From Leptospira sp. WS4.C2 (lineage in GTDB: Bacteria > Spirochaetota > Leptospiria > Leptospirales > Leptospiraceae), in the NCBI RefSeq assembly GCF_040833985.1, contig NZ_CP162139.1, forward strand, positions 124,001 to 188,000: 64,000 nucleotides of DNA. The letters run 5' to 3'. Each line of letters begins with the position of its first letter. Position 1 is the first letter of the stretch. The notes under the pieces are model-generated. The model searched no databases, was not told where the DNA came from, and was given only the letters and a program-made list of their open reading frames with translations. Both the position numbers and the translations under genes were made by a program. Positions 53,679 through 63,303 of this stretch are shown here, piece by piece.

Positions 53679-55278
53679 AAATTGATTCTAACCATTTCAA
53701 AATTTTTAAGTGAGCATCGCGAACTAATTTTATTTTTGAATGAGGAAAAGACTTTGGGAAACTTTGATTTTGAGGTAAATAGGTGAGAGATCCTACGTAG
53801 GGAATCCCCATTTCCTTTTCTGCAAACTCACCTAAGGATTCGTGAATCGGCGTGATCCCAACTAAAGAAACTTTTTTTCCATTGGCCACAGATTCCATCA
53901 TGGTTTGGCCAAAATAGGTCAGCACAAATTCGGAAGACTGAATTTCTTTTAAAAATTCTATATAAGAAACTCGGGGAAGGTATTTTATTTTTTCTGCTGT
54001 TGCTTGAGTTCCTCCGATTCTTGTCACTGAATCTATATTAGGCGAAGAGTTTCTATTGGTTTGGTTTAAAAACTGTAATAGATATGTATCAATTTGTTCT
54101 GATCCTTTGTGATTGAGATTTCCTGCATATACTAGTAATCGTCCCGGGATCGTAGGTTTCCTCCAATCCAACTCGGAGAGTGGGGAACTAAAATAGGAGA
54201 TAACCTCTTCATTGGTGTTTGGAGCTAATGGATTGGGTAAAAAGAAACTAGCATTGGGTTCTTTTGGTAGATGATTGAGATTATCAATATAAAACTGGTT
54301 AGCCAAAACAAACTCGTTTTCGCGAACATCCAAAATATGCGGTAAGTTTGGCGAATTGGAATCGACTTTTGTAGAAAGTTCTACATGGAAACCTTTCATT
54401 TCTAAAAACAAAGATAGAGATTTACATCGTTCAAAGTGTCCACTTCCAAATAATGATGGTTCTGCAGAAACGATTCGCACTTTCTTTGATTTTTGGCTTA
54501 ACTTGGGAAGTGGGAAAACCACTTGTGCTACAGAGGAATTAATCGAAAAAATTTCACGTTTTTCTTTTGTTAGTAGAATGACTTCTTTTGCTCCAAAAAA
54601 AGAATTTTTGGTTCCTAATTCGTTCCATAATCGACAAACGAGTTCATAATCTTTTGGTTCGTCTACCGTGATCCGAAGGGAATTTAGGCTAATATCCGTT
54701 AAATGACTGAGATGTGGTGGATGAAGTCTATATTGTTTGTGGATTTCTGGATATTCTTTGATATGGAGGGAAACATGTTCCCTGTATCTTTCAGGGGTCG
54801 GACCTTCCGTTTCATACAGTAGAGACTCTTGTGAAAAACACTCGACACCCATCCCGAGCGGAAGACCTAACATAGAAAGACTATAATGGGTATCGGTGAT
54901 CGTGGTTAAAGCTTCATACAAATAGCGAATGGATTCCAAATCAATATAGGGATTATCGCCTGTTAATCGAAAAATATGTTTAGCATTAAACGTAAGACTT
55001 GCTTTGCGAAAACGATCGCGTACATCCATTTCGGAACCAACAAAGGATTGGTAGTTTCTGAGATTTAAATAATCGATAAGTTCGCTATCACTTTCAGGAA
55101 CTAAAAAAACGATCTGTTCTTTCGGAAAGATGGTAGAAAGTCGATTGTGGATATGGTCTAGGACAGAGGTATGTGACTCCTCTGGGATACATCTTAGAAT
55201 TTTTTTAGGAAGTCGAGTAGATCCTAGTCTTGCCTGAATGAAGGCAAAACAATCACGCGTTGAAAGTATACCACTCAT
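53668..55278 (-). CDS. SpsF-like cytidylyltransferase fused to PseG-like glycosyltransferase domain
   Basis: This 536-residue fusion has two domains. Residues 1-245 are a cytidylyltransferase of the SpsF/NeuA type: FIQARLGSTRLPKKIL (the nucleotide loop), FRLTGDNPYIDLE and ITVDEPKDYELV. Residues 265-536 resemble the GT-B-like UDP-sugar hydrolase/glycosyltransferase PseG: RIVSAEPSLFGSGHFERCKS, then LLVYAGNLNHKGSEQ and FVLTYFGQTMMESVANG. CMP-sugar activation combined with such a domain points to a nonulosonic or related acid glycan. The 26-base overlap with the radical SAM gene upstream is unusual and implies coupling. Exact sugars are unknown. Confidence 0.8.
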   Translation of the reverse strand: MSGILSTRDCFAFIQARLGSTRLPKKILRCIPEESHTSVLDHIHNRLSTIFPKEQIVFLVPESDSELIDYLNLRNYQSFVGSEMDVRDRFRKASLTFNAKHIFRLTGDNPYIDLESIRYLYEALTTITDTHYSLSMLGLPLGMGVECFSQESLLYETEGPTPERYREHVSLHIKEYPEIHKQYRLHPPHLSHLTDISLNSLRITVDEPKDYELVCRLWNELGTKNSFFGAKEVILLTKEKREIFSINSSVAQVVFPLPKLSQKSKKVRIVSAEPSLFGSGHFERCKSLSLFLEMKGFHVELSTKVDSNSPNLPHILDVRENEFVLANQFYIDNLNHLPKEPNASFFLPNPLAPNTNEEVISYFSSPLSELDWRKPTIPGRLLVYAGNLNHKGSEQIDTYLLQFLNQTNRNSSPNIDSVTRIGGTQATAEKIKYLPRVSYIEFLKEIQSSEFVLTYFGQTMMESVANGKKVSLVGITPIHESLGEFAEKEMGIPYVGSLTYLPQNQSFPKSFPHSKIKLVRDAHLKILKWLESIYES

Positions 55279-56800
55279 CGCAATTCAAACAAGGAGCGGA
55301 AATTTTCCCATGTTCACTATTAAAACTATACTTAAAAAACTCTAAACCCTTTCGCCAAACATCATTGAATGATTCGGAATACAAATTTCCTATTACTTCT
55401 GATTGGTTTTGTTTGCATATGGAAACATCTCCATTGACAGAAATCGATAAGTCACGAACCAAATGCCAACAATAATCTCTATGAATTGGAGTAAGATCAC
55501 TTACCCTACGTTCGGGAAGTTTGTTCGCAAAGGTATTGTATTTTTGTAAGATGATATTGATTCCTTTTTTCTCAAAAAAAGTAAAGTAGGGATCTATCTC
55601 CTCTTCTACTTCTTTCATTTTGATCATTTGAACATGTAATGACTTATTTGGAAGAATTTCTGCAAGTTGGTCAATTGTCCTTAAGACATTCTCCAAGTCC
55701 GAATTTCCATATAAGGATTTGTAAACTTCTGGTTTAAGGGTCGTAACATTGACAATGATACAAAGTTTTTCTTTCTCGAGTGGATCCAGACCTTTGATGA
55801 GAGAGAGTAGTGATTCAGTATTTGTATAAAGTGCAGTTTCAATGATGAGTTCTGTTAAAACCTCTAGTTTTAAAATTTCAGTGACAACCGATTTAAATTC
55901 AGGGTGCAGGAGGGGTTCGCCATTTCCGGTAAGGCTGACGGTAATCGGGGATATGAGTTCTACATTAAGTTTGGAAATGGTTTTTTTCACATCCTCAAAA
56001 GAAACAAAACTTCCATCGTTGGTGGTATCAACAAACTCACGCGGACAAAATATACATTTGAATTCACAACCTTTATAAATTTCCCATTCCAAGTAAGAAG
56101 GAGCACTGCGAAATAGCTCCGGATTTTCTTTTAGTTTAGGAAGTAGATCCTCATATCGTAGTTCTCCATGAGATAACAATCCTTCGATGAGATTGGAAGA
56201 ACGAATCGAAGCCAAGCGAAAGTCGAGTCGCAATTGGCGTAGGTCAGGTGCTTGGAAAAAAATATCGACATCATATTGGTTGATGTTCTTTAAAAAAAAT
56301 GAGTGCACATCGGTAGCCAATGTATCCGGTAACGAAGTTAAAAATTCACGTGTGATGATGGTAGGTGTGAGTCCCGGAGGTAAGTTTTCTGAATAAGAAT
56401 ACTGACTGAAAAAATTTTTATGACGGCCCCATGCTTTTTCTGTTAGCTGAGTGTCCAGAAGTGGAGAAATTCCTGTAAAATAGAGAAAACAAACTTCATC
56501 CCAGTCCGGATCTTTGAATTGAGACTCGGGTAAAAGTTTTCCTAGTTTGAGTAAAAATTCATGTTCTTTGGAAACATCTTCATGGAGATTGATTTTGTTT
56601 TTTAGGGAACTGGAATTGATTTTTTCAGAAAGCGGAACATTTGTATTGGTATGGATTTGTATTCCGGGAAATACTTTGGTCAACCTACCAAGGAACTCGT
56701 CCCACAATTCCTCTTTAAAGTTTTGATTTAAAAACTGAATTGATTGGGAGTCCAAATAGACTACCGCAAAACTTGGGTTATAGTCCTTACGGTTCATCAT
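55253..56800 (-). CDS. Spiro-SPASM radical SAM protein
   Basis: The 515-residue protein starts with a 200-residue domain like the cytidylyltransferase/NTP-binding type (FAVVYLDSQSIQFLN). It is followed by a radical SAM core with the 4Fe-4S ligands C-x3-C-x2-C (GCEFKCIFCPREF near residue 248). A C-terminal SPASM-type Cys set closes it (VSICKQNQSE, then APCLNCDEWY). This domain order is that of the spirochaete family named spiro-SPASM. SPASM proteins often modify peptides or carbohydrates, but the substrate here is unknown. It overlaps the gene on both sides. Confidence 0.88.
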   Translation of the reverse strand: MMNRKDYNPSFAVVYLDSQSIQFLNQNFKEELWDEFLGRLTKVFPGIQIHTNTNVPLSEKINSSSLKNKINLHEDVSKEHEFLLKLGKLLPESQFKDPDWDEVCFLYFTGISPLLDTQLTEKAWGRHKNFFSQYSYSENLPPGLTPTIITREFLTSLPDTLATDVHSFFLKNINQYDVDIFFQAPDLRQLRLDFRLASIRSSNLIEGLLSHGELRYEDLLPKLKENPELFRSAPSYLEWEIYKGCEFKCIFCPREFVDTTNDGSFVSFEDVKKTISKLNVELISPITVSLTGNGEPLLHPEFKSVVTEILKLEVLTELIIETALYTNTESLLSLIKGLDPLEKEKLCIIVNVTTLKPEVYKSLYGNSDLENVLRTIDQLAEILPNKSLHVQMIKMKEVEEEIDPYFTFFEKKGINIILQKYNTFANKLPERRVSDLTPIHRDYCWHLVRDLSISVNGDVSICKQNQSEVIGNLYSESFNDVWRKGLEFFKYSFNSEHGKISAPCLNCDEWYTFNA

Positions 56801-57834
56801 CAGTCTATGTTGTATTTTTCTTCCGGGTTACTGATGTTGTGTTCTTTGATATAGATGGGATCAAAGATCGAAATAGATGTATTTTTGCGAGTAGTGGCCA
56901 CCCATTCTTCAAAAGAGGTTTGTTCCTTTTCTCTAAATAAAAACCCTTGGATTCCTTTTCTGACGGCATCCAAAGGGGTGGGTCTCATTCCTTCAATATA
57001 AACCAAACAATACCGTTTGCGATCATCTCGAAATACTTCAGAAATTTTACCTGGACCACCTACTTGAGATAATACGGAGGCAGTGGTTGGATGTGTTTTA
57101 AATAATTCAAAAGTCGGAACCCAGTTGACCAATCCACCGTTCAAACGATACCTCGATTCATTCCTTGGGCCAGAGGCTACTAGTTTAAAGAAGGATGGAT
57201 CTTTTAAGGATTTGTTTTTTATTTCCGTGAGTTCGTTAAAAACTCGAGTTTCTTCATCAATGGATGCATTCGCTGGTGACAAAACAATTTCTCTAAATTT
57301 AAACTCAGACCCCACCTTCGCCTTGTTTTTGTTATACCAAGCAAGAATTTCTTGTTCTGAAGGTAAGGGGGGACTTACCTTAATTTGTAGGAGTTGGCCT
57401 TTTTTAATTTGGTACGGTAAATCTTCCAACCAAACATCATAAGGCAAATTAAACTGGGTTTGGACTGCTTTTTTAAATTGTTCTAGGTCGCTAATCCCCT
57501 GTGCTTCCATCCGTTTTTGGATTTCTGCTTCGATGCGTTTTTCATTGATCTGAATGGATTCCTCATCGGCAACATTGTCCACCACAGCTCGATCGATTAA
57601 AAAATCGATGACCTGAGCGTGGAGGGATCCTTTTTTGCGATAGTTCGGAAAGAATCGGGAAAGGTTTTTATAACGTTCGATTCCTTCTTCATAATCCAAA
57701 GTAGAAATGGATTTGGGTCCCACAATCGCTAGAACCGAATTTAAGGATTCGTAGGAATTTAAACTCTGGTTAGGGGCAAATAAAAGGCTTAAGAGAAGAA
57801 CCGGTGCAAAAAATAAAACGAAAACTCGATACAT
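56800..57834 (-). CDS. SurA-like periplasmic chaperone/peptidyl-prolyl isomerase
   Basis: The start is ATG 57834, with AAGGA seven bases upstream; the ATG at 57852 lies before that site. The 344-residue protein has a signal peptide (VLLLSLLFAPNQSLNS). A SurA_N-like helical domain follows (LHAQVIDFLIDRAVVDNVAD), then a parvulin-like region (FKFREIVLSPANASID...GGLVNW). Similar Leptospira proteins have been studied as SurA homologues that guide outer-membrane proteins. The stop shares a base with the spiro-SPASM start (TGATG). Confidence 0.82.
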   Translation of the reverse strand: MYRVFVLFFAPVLLLSLLFAPNQSLNSYESLNSVLAIVGPKSISTLDYEEGIERYKNLSRFFPNYRKKGSLHAQVIDFLIDRAVVDNVADEESIQINEKRIEAEIQKRMEAQGISDLEQFKKAVQTQFNLPYDVWLEDLPYQIKKGQLLQIKVSPPLPSEQEILAWYNKNKAKVGSEFKFREIVLSPANASIDEETRVFNELTEIKNKSLKDPSFFKLVASGPRNESRYRLNGGLVNWVPTFELFKTHPTTASVLSQVGGPGKISEVFRDDRKRYCLVYIEGMRPTPLDAVRKGIQGFLFREKEQTSFEEWVATTRKNTSISIFDPIYIKEHNISNPEEKYNID

Positions 57835-57864
57835 TCGTGATCCTTTTTGCATACGGTCGTAAAT

Positions 57865-59079
57865 CTACCCGATGAACGTGGTATGTAAAGCCTTTACTGC
57901 ATCTTCTGCTTGGTTTTGTTTGATGACGCAGGAAATTTTAATCTCAGAAGTGGAAATCATTTCAATGTTGATGTTTTTTTCCGCAAGTGATTGGAACATT
58001 TTAGCGGCCACTCCTACATGCGATTTCATACCGACACCTACCGCAGATACAATAGAAATATTTTCATCGAACTCTGCCTTACCATTTCCATGCTCTTTTG
58101 CATAAGCTTCGATGATTGGTTTGGCAGCAGATAGGTCTTTTTTTGCAATCGTAAAGGAAATGGTATTGATTCCATCTCTAGGAGACGATTGGACAATGAC
58201 ATCTACAATCACATCTTTATTTGCTAATTGAGTAAACAAATCCGCAGCGATTCCCGGTTTGTCCTTAACGTCAGCAATGGTCACTCGGGCTTGGTCACCT
58301 TTGGCTGTGACTCCACTTACTTTCATTTTTTCCATAATTTTGTCCTCACTCATCACTAAAGTTCCCGGTTTGTCGTGGAAACTGGATCGTACGTGGATCA
58401 CCACGTTATAGTTCATACCTAATTCCACACTCCGTGAGTGAAGGACCCCAGCACCAAGACTTGCCAGTTCCAACATCTCTTCGTATGTAATTTGTTTGTG
58501 CATCTTTGCGGTTGGAATTTTACGTGGGTCAGCAGTGTAAACACCATCCACATCTGTATAAATTTCACATTCATCGGCACCAAGTGCGGCGGCAAGAGCC
58601 ACAGCAGAAGTATCACTTCCACCGCGACCAAGGGTGACAATATTTTCGTCTTTATCAATTCCTTGGAAACCGGCAACGATGACCACCTTTCCTTTGTTAA
58701 ATGCTTCATCGATACGAGAGCGATCGATCATTTCAATCTTTCCGTTAGAGAAGTTTCCATCGGTTAGAATTTTTAATTGAGAGCCGGTAAAGGACTGAGC
58801 AGGAACTCCTTGTTCATTCAGGGCAATGGCTAGAAGAGCAATCGACACTTGTTCGCCCGTAGAGAGCAACATGTCCATTTCTCGTTTCGGAGGATTTTTA
58901 GAAATCTGATCAGCCAGATCTACAAGTTCGTCTGTAGTATGTCCCATTGCAGAAACTACAACGGCAACTTTTTGGCCTTCGTCGTGGTAACGTTTGATAC
59001 GTCTGGCCACATTTTGGATTTTAGTGGTGTCACCAACGGAGGTTCCACCGTATTTTTGGACAACGATTTTCGATGACAT
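57865..59079 (-). CDS. lysC: Aspartate kinase
   Basis: The 404-residue aspartokinase has [12 protein letters not shown] at the N-terminus, [20 protein letters not shown], and two C-terminal ACT domains (about 265-330 and 340-404). It phosphorylates aspartate, the first step to lysine, threonine, methionine and diaminopimelate. The ACT pair indicates feedback control by an end product. It is the first gene of the long minus-strand operon; the SurA-like gene follows after 30 bases. Confidence 0.95.
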   Translation of the reverse strand: MSSKIVVQKYGGTSVGDTTKIQNVARRIKRYHDEGQKVAVVVSAMGHTTDELVDLADQISKNPPKREMDMLLSTGEQVSIALLAIALNEQGVPAQSFTGSQLKILTDGNFSNGKIEMIDRSRIDEAFNKGKVVIVAGFQGIDKDENIVTLGRGGSDTSAVALAAALGADECEIYTDVDGVYTADPRKIPTAKMHKQITYEEMLELASLGAGVLHSRSVELGMNYNVVIHVRSSFHDKPGTLVMSEDKIMEKMKVSGVTAKGDQARVTIADVKDKPGIAADLFTQLANKDVIVDVIVQSSPRDGINTISFTIAKKDLSAAKPIIEAYAKEHGNGKAEFDENISIVSAVGVGMKSHVGVAAKMFQSLAEKNINIEMISTSEIKISCVIKQNQAEDAVKALHTTFIG

Positions 59080-59183
59080 GGGTTTATGGACAAGGTGCTA
59101 CAGGCAAATCGGGAATCAAGTAGAATGAATTTTTTTGCAACCAAACATGATTCCGAGACTCCAATAGGTATAGGTTTACTTGC

Positions 59184-60116
59184 ATGAATTCTTCTTCTAC
59201 CGTTGAGCCAGTTGTCAAAGAACGGGCTCCTTTACTTTTTTTAATTTTGTTCTTTTTGGTCCAGGCGACTGTCCTAACAGTTTTTACCGTTCCCTTTGCT
59301 TGGTCGCTTGTTTGGGTGGCTGTTGGATCCTACTTTCTTAGGATGTTCGGAATCACTGCCGCCTACCATCGTTACTTTTCCCACGCTTCCTTTAAAACCT
59401 CTCGGGTTTTCCAATTTGTTTTGGCTTGGATTGGGGCGATGGCTATGCAGAAAGGTCCTCTTTGGTGGGCGGCTCATCACAGAAACCATCACAAGTATTC
59501 CGATACAGAAAAGGACATCCATTCCCCCAGTCGAAAAGGGTTTTGGTACTCCCATATGTTTTGGTTTCTCCGAGATGATTATAACGATTACGAAGCCAAA
59601 CTGATTCCTGATTTTTATAAATATCCGGAACTTCGATTTTTAGACCGTTACCATTGGATTGCCCCTTTGAGTTATGCGGTTTTACTGTATGCAGTCGGTG
59701 GATGGGGATGGCTTGTCTACGGGTATGCAGTATCTACCTTCGTTTTGGGACACGCTACCTGGACAATCAACTCCTTATCACATGTGTACGGGTCGGTTCG
59801 TTATGATTCTAGAGACACAAGTAAAAACAATCTATGGCTTGCTCTACTTACCATGGGGGAAGGTTGGCATAACAACCACCACTACTACTGTTCTTCTGCA
59901 AATCAAGGTTTCTATTGGTATGAAATCGATGTTTCGTATTATATTTTAAAAACACTAAGTTGGTTTGGAATTGTTTGGGACTTAAAAAAAACACCGAAGA
60001 AGGTTTTAGAAGAGGGCCTAGTTCGTGACCTCGAACAAAAAGAAAGAAAACGTTTAGTACAAGAGTCTAAACAACCGGCTAAGTTAAAAAATAAAGTGGG
60101 AGTGCTTTCTACTTAA
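59184..60116 (+). CDS. Membrane fatty-acid (acyl-CoA) desaturase
   Basis: This 310-residue protein has four membrane spans and the three His boxes of delta-9 desaturases: HRYFSH (62-67), HRNHH (99-103) and HNNHH (229-233). It inserts a cis double bond in saturated acyl chains with O2 and a di-iron centre, adjusting membrane fluidity. A Lys/Glu-rich C-terminal tail of about 40 residues is cytoplasmic. It is divergent from lysC and ends 4 bases before the stop of the following convergent gene; an inverted repeat GGGAGT/ACTCCC spans the two ends. Confidence 0.94.
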   Translation: MNSSSTVEPVVKERAPLLFLILFFLVQATVLTVFTVPFAWSLVWVAVGSYFLRMFGITAAYHRYFSHASFKTSRVFQFVLAWIGAMAMQKGPLWWAAHHRNHHKYSDTEKDIHSPSRKGFWYSHMFWFLRDDYNDYEAKLIPDFYKYPELRFLDRYHWIAPLSYAVLLYAVGGWGWLVYGYAVSTFVLGHATWTINSLSHVYGSVRYDSRDTSKNNLWLALLTMGEGWHNNHHYYCSSANQGFYWYEIDVSYYILKTLSWFGIVWDLKKTPKKVLEEGLVRDLEQKERKRLVQESKQPAKLKNKVGVLST

Positions 60117-60120
60117 GAGT

Positions 60121-60630
60121 TTATACTCCCAATCGTTTGCGAATGTCAGCCGGGATACTTTGGATGGAGTCGTATCTTTTTTTCTTTCCGCCCGGCAGTG
60201 ACACATAGTAAAAACCATTGATCATTTCTAAAAAATAATCCTCTCCTTTTTCCCCTAAAGATCTATTGTCTAGTTCCTTTACCATCTTCTGGTATTTAGA
60301 AGGTAGCAGATTCCAATTCATATAATTAGTAACTACTCCTTGGTCGTTGACGGTATAAGCACCATCTTGGTGGAGGATTTTGGTTCCATTATAATCAAAA
60401 ATTTCCATGACCTTTAGGTTACTATCTTTTGCCGATTTAGAATCTTTTTTGGATTTTCCGGTCGAAGAGTTGAAAGGATCATCGGTCCCAGATCCTTGTT
60501 TTGATTTTGTGTTTGTTGGGTTGTCTTTTTTTCTCAGTTTTCCAAAAAGAAGTAAAAAAATACCAGCAAACGTTAGTGATGCGAATAAAAAAATTTCTGT
60601 AGTAGATAAATCAAATAAGTAACGCCACAT
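60121..60630 (-). CDS. Membrane-anchored protein of unknown function
   Basis: The 169-residue protein has one N-terminal span (residues 11-30, EIFLFASLTFAGIFLLLFG). A polar linker rich in Lys, Ser and Asp follows (residues 33-72), then a small C-terminal domain (EIFDYNGTKILHQDGAYTV...GFYYVSLPGGKKKRYDS). The last segment repeats a Tyr/Gly pattern but I recognise no family. It is last of a three-gene minus-strand cluster, 2 bases after the small lipoprotein. Confidence 0.65.
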   Translation of the reverse strand: MWRYLFDLSTTEIFLFASLTFAGIFLLLFGKLRKKDNPTNTKSKQGSGTDDPFNSSTGKSKKDSKSAKDSNLKVMEIFDYNGTKILHQDGAYTVNDQGVVTNYMNWNLLPSKYQKMVKELDNRSLGEKGEDYFLEMINGFYYVSLPGGKKKRYDSIQSIPADIRKRLGV

Positions 60631-60632
60631 AA

Positions 60633-60941
60633 CTATCTAAAACTTGTTCCAATTGACTTACAGGAATCGGGAACATACCCTTCTGTATTCCAAGTCATAC
60701 AATTGATGAGTTCAATGGCTCGAAAACAAAGTTTCAAATCGTCAATTTTGACACGACCTAACATGAGAGCACCAGGCAGTTTATTTGTTCCACAGGCAGA
60801 ATTTTTTAGAGTGTAGGTTTCAAAGATTTTTTGGTTTCCTTCTTGAGCAGAATAAAACAAATCGTCTCGATTTTGTATGCAATGGAAAGATAACCCGGTG
60901 AAAAGGAGTGGGATTCCTATTCTTCGAAACAACAATTTCAT
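60633..60941 (-). CDS. Small Cys-rich lipoprotein
   Basis: The 102-residue protein has a signal peptide ending GLSFHC, a plausible lipobox. After the lipidated Cys come four further Cys (NSACGTN, LKLCFRA, INCMTW, DSCKSI), suggesting two disulphides. The family is not recognised. Its start overlaps the LEA-like gene by four bases, so they are translationally coupled. Confidence 0.65.
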   Translation of the reverse strand: MKLLFRRIGIPLLFTGLSFHCIQNRDDLFYSAQEGNQKIFETYTLKNSACGTNKLPGALMLGRVKIDDLKLCFRAIELINCMTWNTEGYVPDSCKSIGTSFR

Positions 60942-61468
60942 TTTTTAAGTTTGATCCGAGAGACTTCCCGAACGGGAATGGGAAGTTTTCCCAACACACT
61001 GTCCACTTCGACTGTGCCATAGATTTCGAATTCCGCATCTTCTCCGCGTTTTGCTGCCTCGGAGAGTTGTCTTGCCAAAACAAAAAGTTTGGGAAGAATG
61101 GATTGTTTTTGTTCGGGAACGAGTTTCAATACTACCATGGATTCTGAATTTGGATCAACCTCTAAGGGAGTTTCGTTTTGGAGTTTTCCAATGTATTCTT
61201 TTCCATTCGCAGTGATGAGTTGGATTTCTAAATCAAATTTATAAATACTAACCTTGGTATCGTTTGGATTCTGAACTGAAATTTGTGGATACAAATCCAC
61301 TAAAGGAATTAACGGAAAGTTTGGATTTGGTTTTAAGTCAATACGAACATCCACCAAATCAAACTTACACGCCTTTAGACTTTCTAAATTCTTCTTTGTA
61401 TCACTCAAACAATGAGTGAAGGTAAAGGAAGATACGAAAGCGAATAAAAATAATAATCTACGGACCAA
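60938..61468 (-). CDS. LEA-type-2/WHy-domain lipoprotein
   Basis: The 176-residue protein has a signal peptide ending FTFTHC. The mature part matches the LEA14/WHy domain: FPLIPLVDLYPQISVQNPND, then VSIYKFDLEIQLITANGK and LEVDPNSESMVVLKLV. The family forms an immunoglobulin-like fold, and members have been linked to desiccation and stress tolerance. It overlaps the upstream oxidoreductase by 11 bases and the next gene by four, giving a tight unit. Confidence 0.8.
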   Translation of the reverse strand: MVRRLLFLFAFVSSFTFTHCLSDTKKNLESLKACKFDLVDVRIDLKPNPNFPLIPLVDLYPQISVQNPNDTKVSIYKFDLEIQLITANGKEYIGKLQNETPLEVDPNSESMVVLKLVPEQKQSILPKLFVLARQLSEAAKRGEDAEFEIYGTVEVDSVLGKLPIPVREVSRIKLKK

Positions 61469-62438
61469 ATACTACCTTCCCTTCGGTCATATGTTGTTTA
61501 TAAAACTCCAAACCTTCTTTGTATTCCTCAAACTTAAATCGTTTGTTGATTTTGGTTTGGAAAACGGTTTTTAAAAACTTTTGTGCTTCTTTGGCTTGTT
61601 TTTGAAATTCTTCCAACCCAATTTCATAAATCCAAGAGGATAACCAAAACCCTTCGATCTTTTTGTTTTGAAACAACATGATTCCGGCATTCACCGCAAA
61701 TGGTTTTTCTGACAAAGCACCATAACATACAATTTTTGATCCATAAGGCATACATTCCACAAGGGATTGTGCTGTTTCTCCGGCCACTGCATCTATAGCA
61801 TAAGTTGCATTTAGTTTTTTGGAAATTTTATATAAATCTTTTTGGTAGTTGGGAGTAGAGGAGTTGAGAATATTTTCTGCTCCAATGGCAAGAAGGCTAT
61901 CTTCTTGTTCTTTTTTTCGCACAACATTGATTAGTGGAATTCCACGTTCCTTACAAAGCCGCACTACCATTTTACCCAGAGCACTGGCAGCGGCAGTTTG
62001 GATCATGGCAGGATGTCCTTCTTTTGTGCAACGAGATACCATAGCCCAAGCAGTCATTGGGTTTACAAAAAAACTAGATCCTTCGTCAAGAGTCACTCCA
62101 TCCACTAACGGCAAACAGTTGTCTTCGGTGGTAATCATATATTCGGCCCAGGATCCATCATTTTGAGGAGCCACACAGGAGACATTCATTCCCACTTTTA
62201 GAGTTTTGATGGCACTTCCTACGGCATCCACAATTCCACTGGCTTCGAATCCCGCAGACACGGGTGCTTTCTTTTTGAAACCATAGAGCCCACGAATGAA
62301 CATGAGGTCGGAGGGATTGATGGGAGAAAGATGGATTTTGATCCGAACTTCATTTTCTTTGGGTGTAGGAATTTCTTTTTCCCTGAGTTCTAATTGTGGT
62401 TCGGATTCGTCGTATTTTAGGATGGTGACTGCTTTCAT
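61458..62438 (-). CDS. MDR-family zinc-type/quinone-type oxidoreductase
   Basis: The start at ATG 62438 (MKAVTILKYDES) is typical of the family; ATG 62456 is an alternative. The 326-residue medium-chain dehydrogenase has a GroES-like N-domain (SPINPSDLMFIRGLYG, then PVSAGFEASGIVDAVGSA) and a Rossmann domain (IQTAAASALGKMVVRLCKER). Structural zinc Cys are absent, so it belongs with quinone or trans-2-enoyl reductases rather than zinc alcohol dehydrogenases. It probably uses NADPH; the substrate is unknown. Confidence 0.88.
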   Translation of the reverse strand: MKAVTILKYDESEPQLELREKEIPTPKENEVRIKIHLSPINPSDLMFIRGLYGFKKKAPVSAGFEASGIVDAVGSAIKTLKVGMNVSCVAPQNDGSWAEYMITTEDNCLPLVDGVTLDEGSSFFVNPMTAWAMVSRCTKEGHPAMIQTAAASALGKMVVRLCKERGIPLINVVRKKEQEDSLLAIGAENILNSSTPNYQKDLYKISKKLNATYAIDAVAGETAQSLVECMPYGSKIVCYGALSEKPFAVNAGIMLFQNKKIEGFWLSSWIYEIGLEEFQKQAKEAQKFLKTVFQTKINKRFKFEEYKEGLEFYKQHMTEGKVVFGP

Positions 62439-62508
62439 CTCATCCCATTCAGTCATTTAAAATCTGCTTGCCAACTCTTTCTTTCAAAGGAAGAATTTTA
62501 AGTCTGCC

Positions 62509-63303
62509 GTGAAATCAAAAAAGTTATCGAAGGAAACCCTAACAGGAATCGTTTTTTTTTCTATTTTGGTCTTTGCTTTTTTCACCACCGTCATTGAACC
62601 GGATCGTCCTGCCAAAAAATATCCTTATCGGTTATCCCTTTTTTACTCTAGAATTGATGGAATCAAAGAAGGTACTGAGGTCCGGATTTTAGGAATTCAA
62701 AAAGGGTATGTTGCCCATATCGATTCTAGGCCACTCATTGATGTACCGGATCGTCGTTTTTTAGACCATAACATGGATCATGCGATTGAGCTCCATATTG
62801 CCTTGGAAGATCCCTTAACTCTATGGGACAATTATGAAGTGGATTTCCAAACCATCACTTTATTTTCGGGAAGGATCATCAATATCAATCCCGGTAGTTC
62901 CGATGGAAAAAGACCTTTTTTCAAACCAACATTTCGAGAGGGGGAAAAATCTCCTGACTATTTGCCCTCTGCCAGGTATTTTGATGATTTTTTTAAAGCC
63001 ACTTCCGTCACTATGGAAGAAAATCGTTCGGATCTCAGGCAAATCACATTGGATTTTCGTTCGATCACCGATAAATTAAATCATACAGAAGGCACAATTC
63101 CCAAATTAATCGGTGATACAGAAATGTATGATGAACTTCTTGCGACGATTCAGGACGCAGAAACGATAGGAAAAGAAGGAAGGCGTTATATGGAAAGTTC
63201 CAGAAATTTGGAGAATACCATGCCGATTCCTTTTTTGATTACAGCATCGTATTACGGACGTACAACGCCAATTACGGGAAGAAGGATTGGACCACAAAAT
63301 TAA
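62509..63303 (+). CDS. MlaD-like (MCE-domain) protein
   Basis: The 264-residue protein starts at GTG 62509. It has one N-terminal span (IVFFSILVFAFFTTVI) and a MlaD/MCE domain at residues 40-135 (LSLFYSRIDGIKEGTEVRIL, then DFQTITLFSGRIININPG). The rest is helical. MCE proteins form hexameric rings that shuttle lipids between membranes. The other Mla or Mce parts (permease, ATPase) are not adjacent in the window. Its TAA shares a base with the glycosyltransferase start. Confidence 0.85.
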   Translation: MKSKKLSKETLTGIVFFSILVFAFFTTVIEPDRPAKKYPYRLSLFYSRIDGIKEGTEVRILGIQKGYVAHIDSRPLIDVPDRRFLDHNMDHAIELHIALEDPLTLWDNYEVDFQTITLFSGRIININPGSSDGKRPFFKPTFREGEKSPDYLPSARYFDDFFKATSVTMEENRSDLRQITLDFRSITDKLNHTEGTIPKLIGDTEMYDELLATIQDAETIGKEGRRYMESSRNLENTMPIPFLITASYYGRTTPITGRRIGPQN

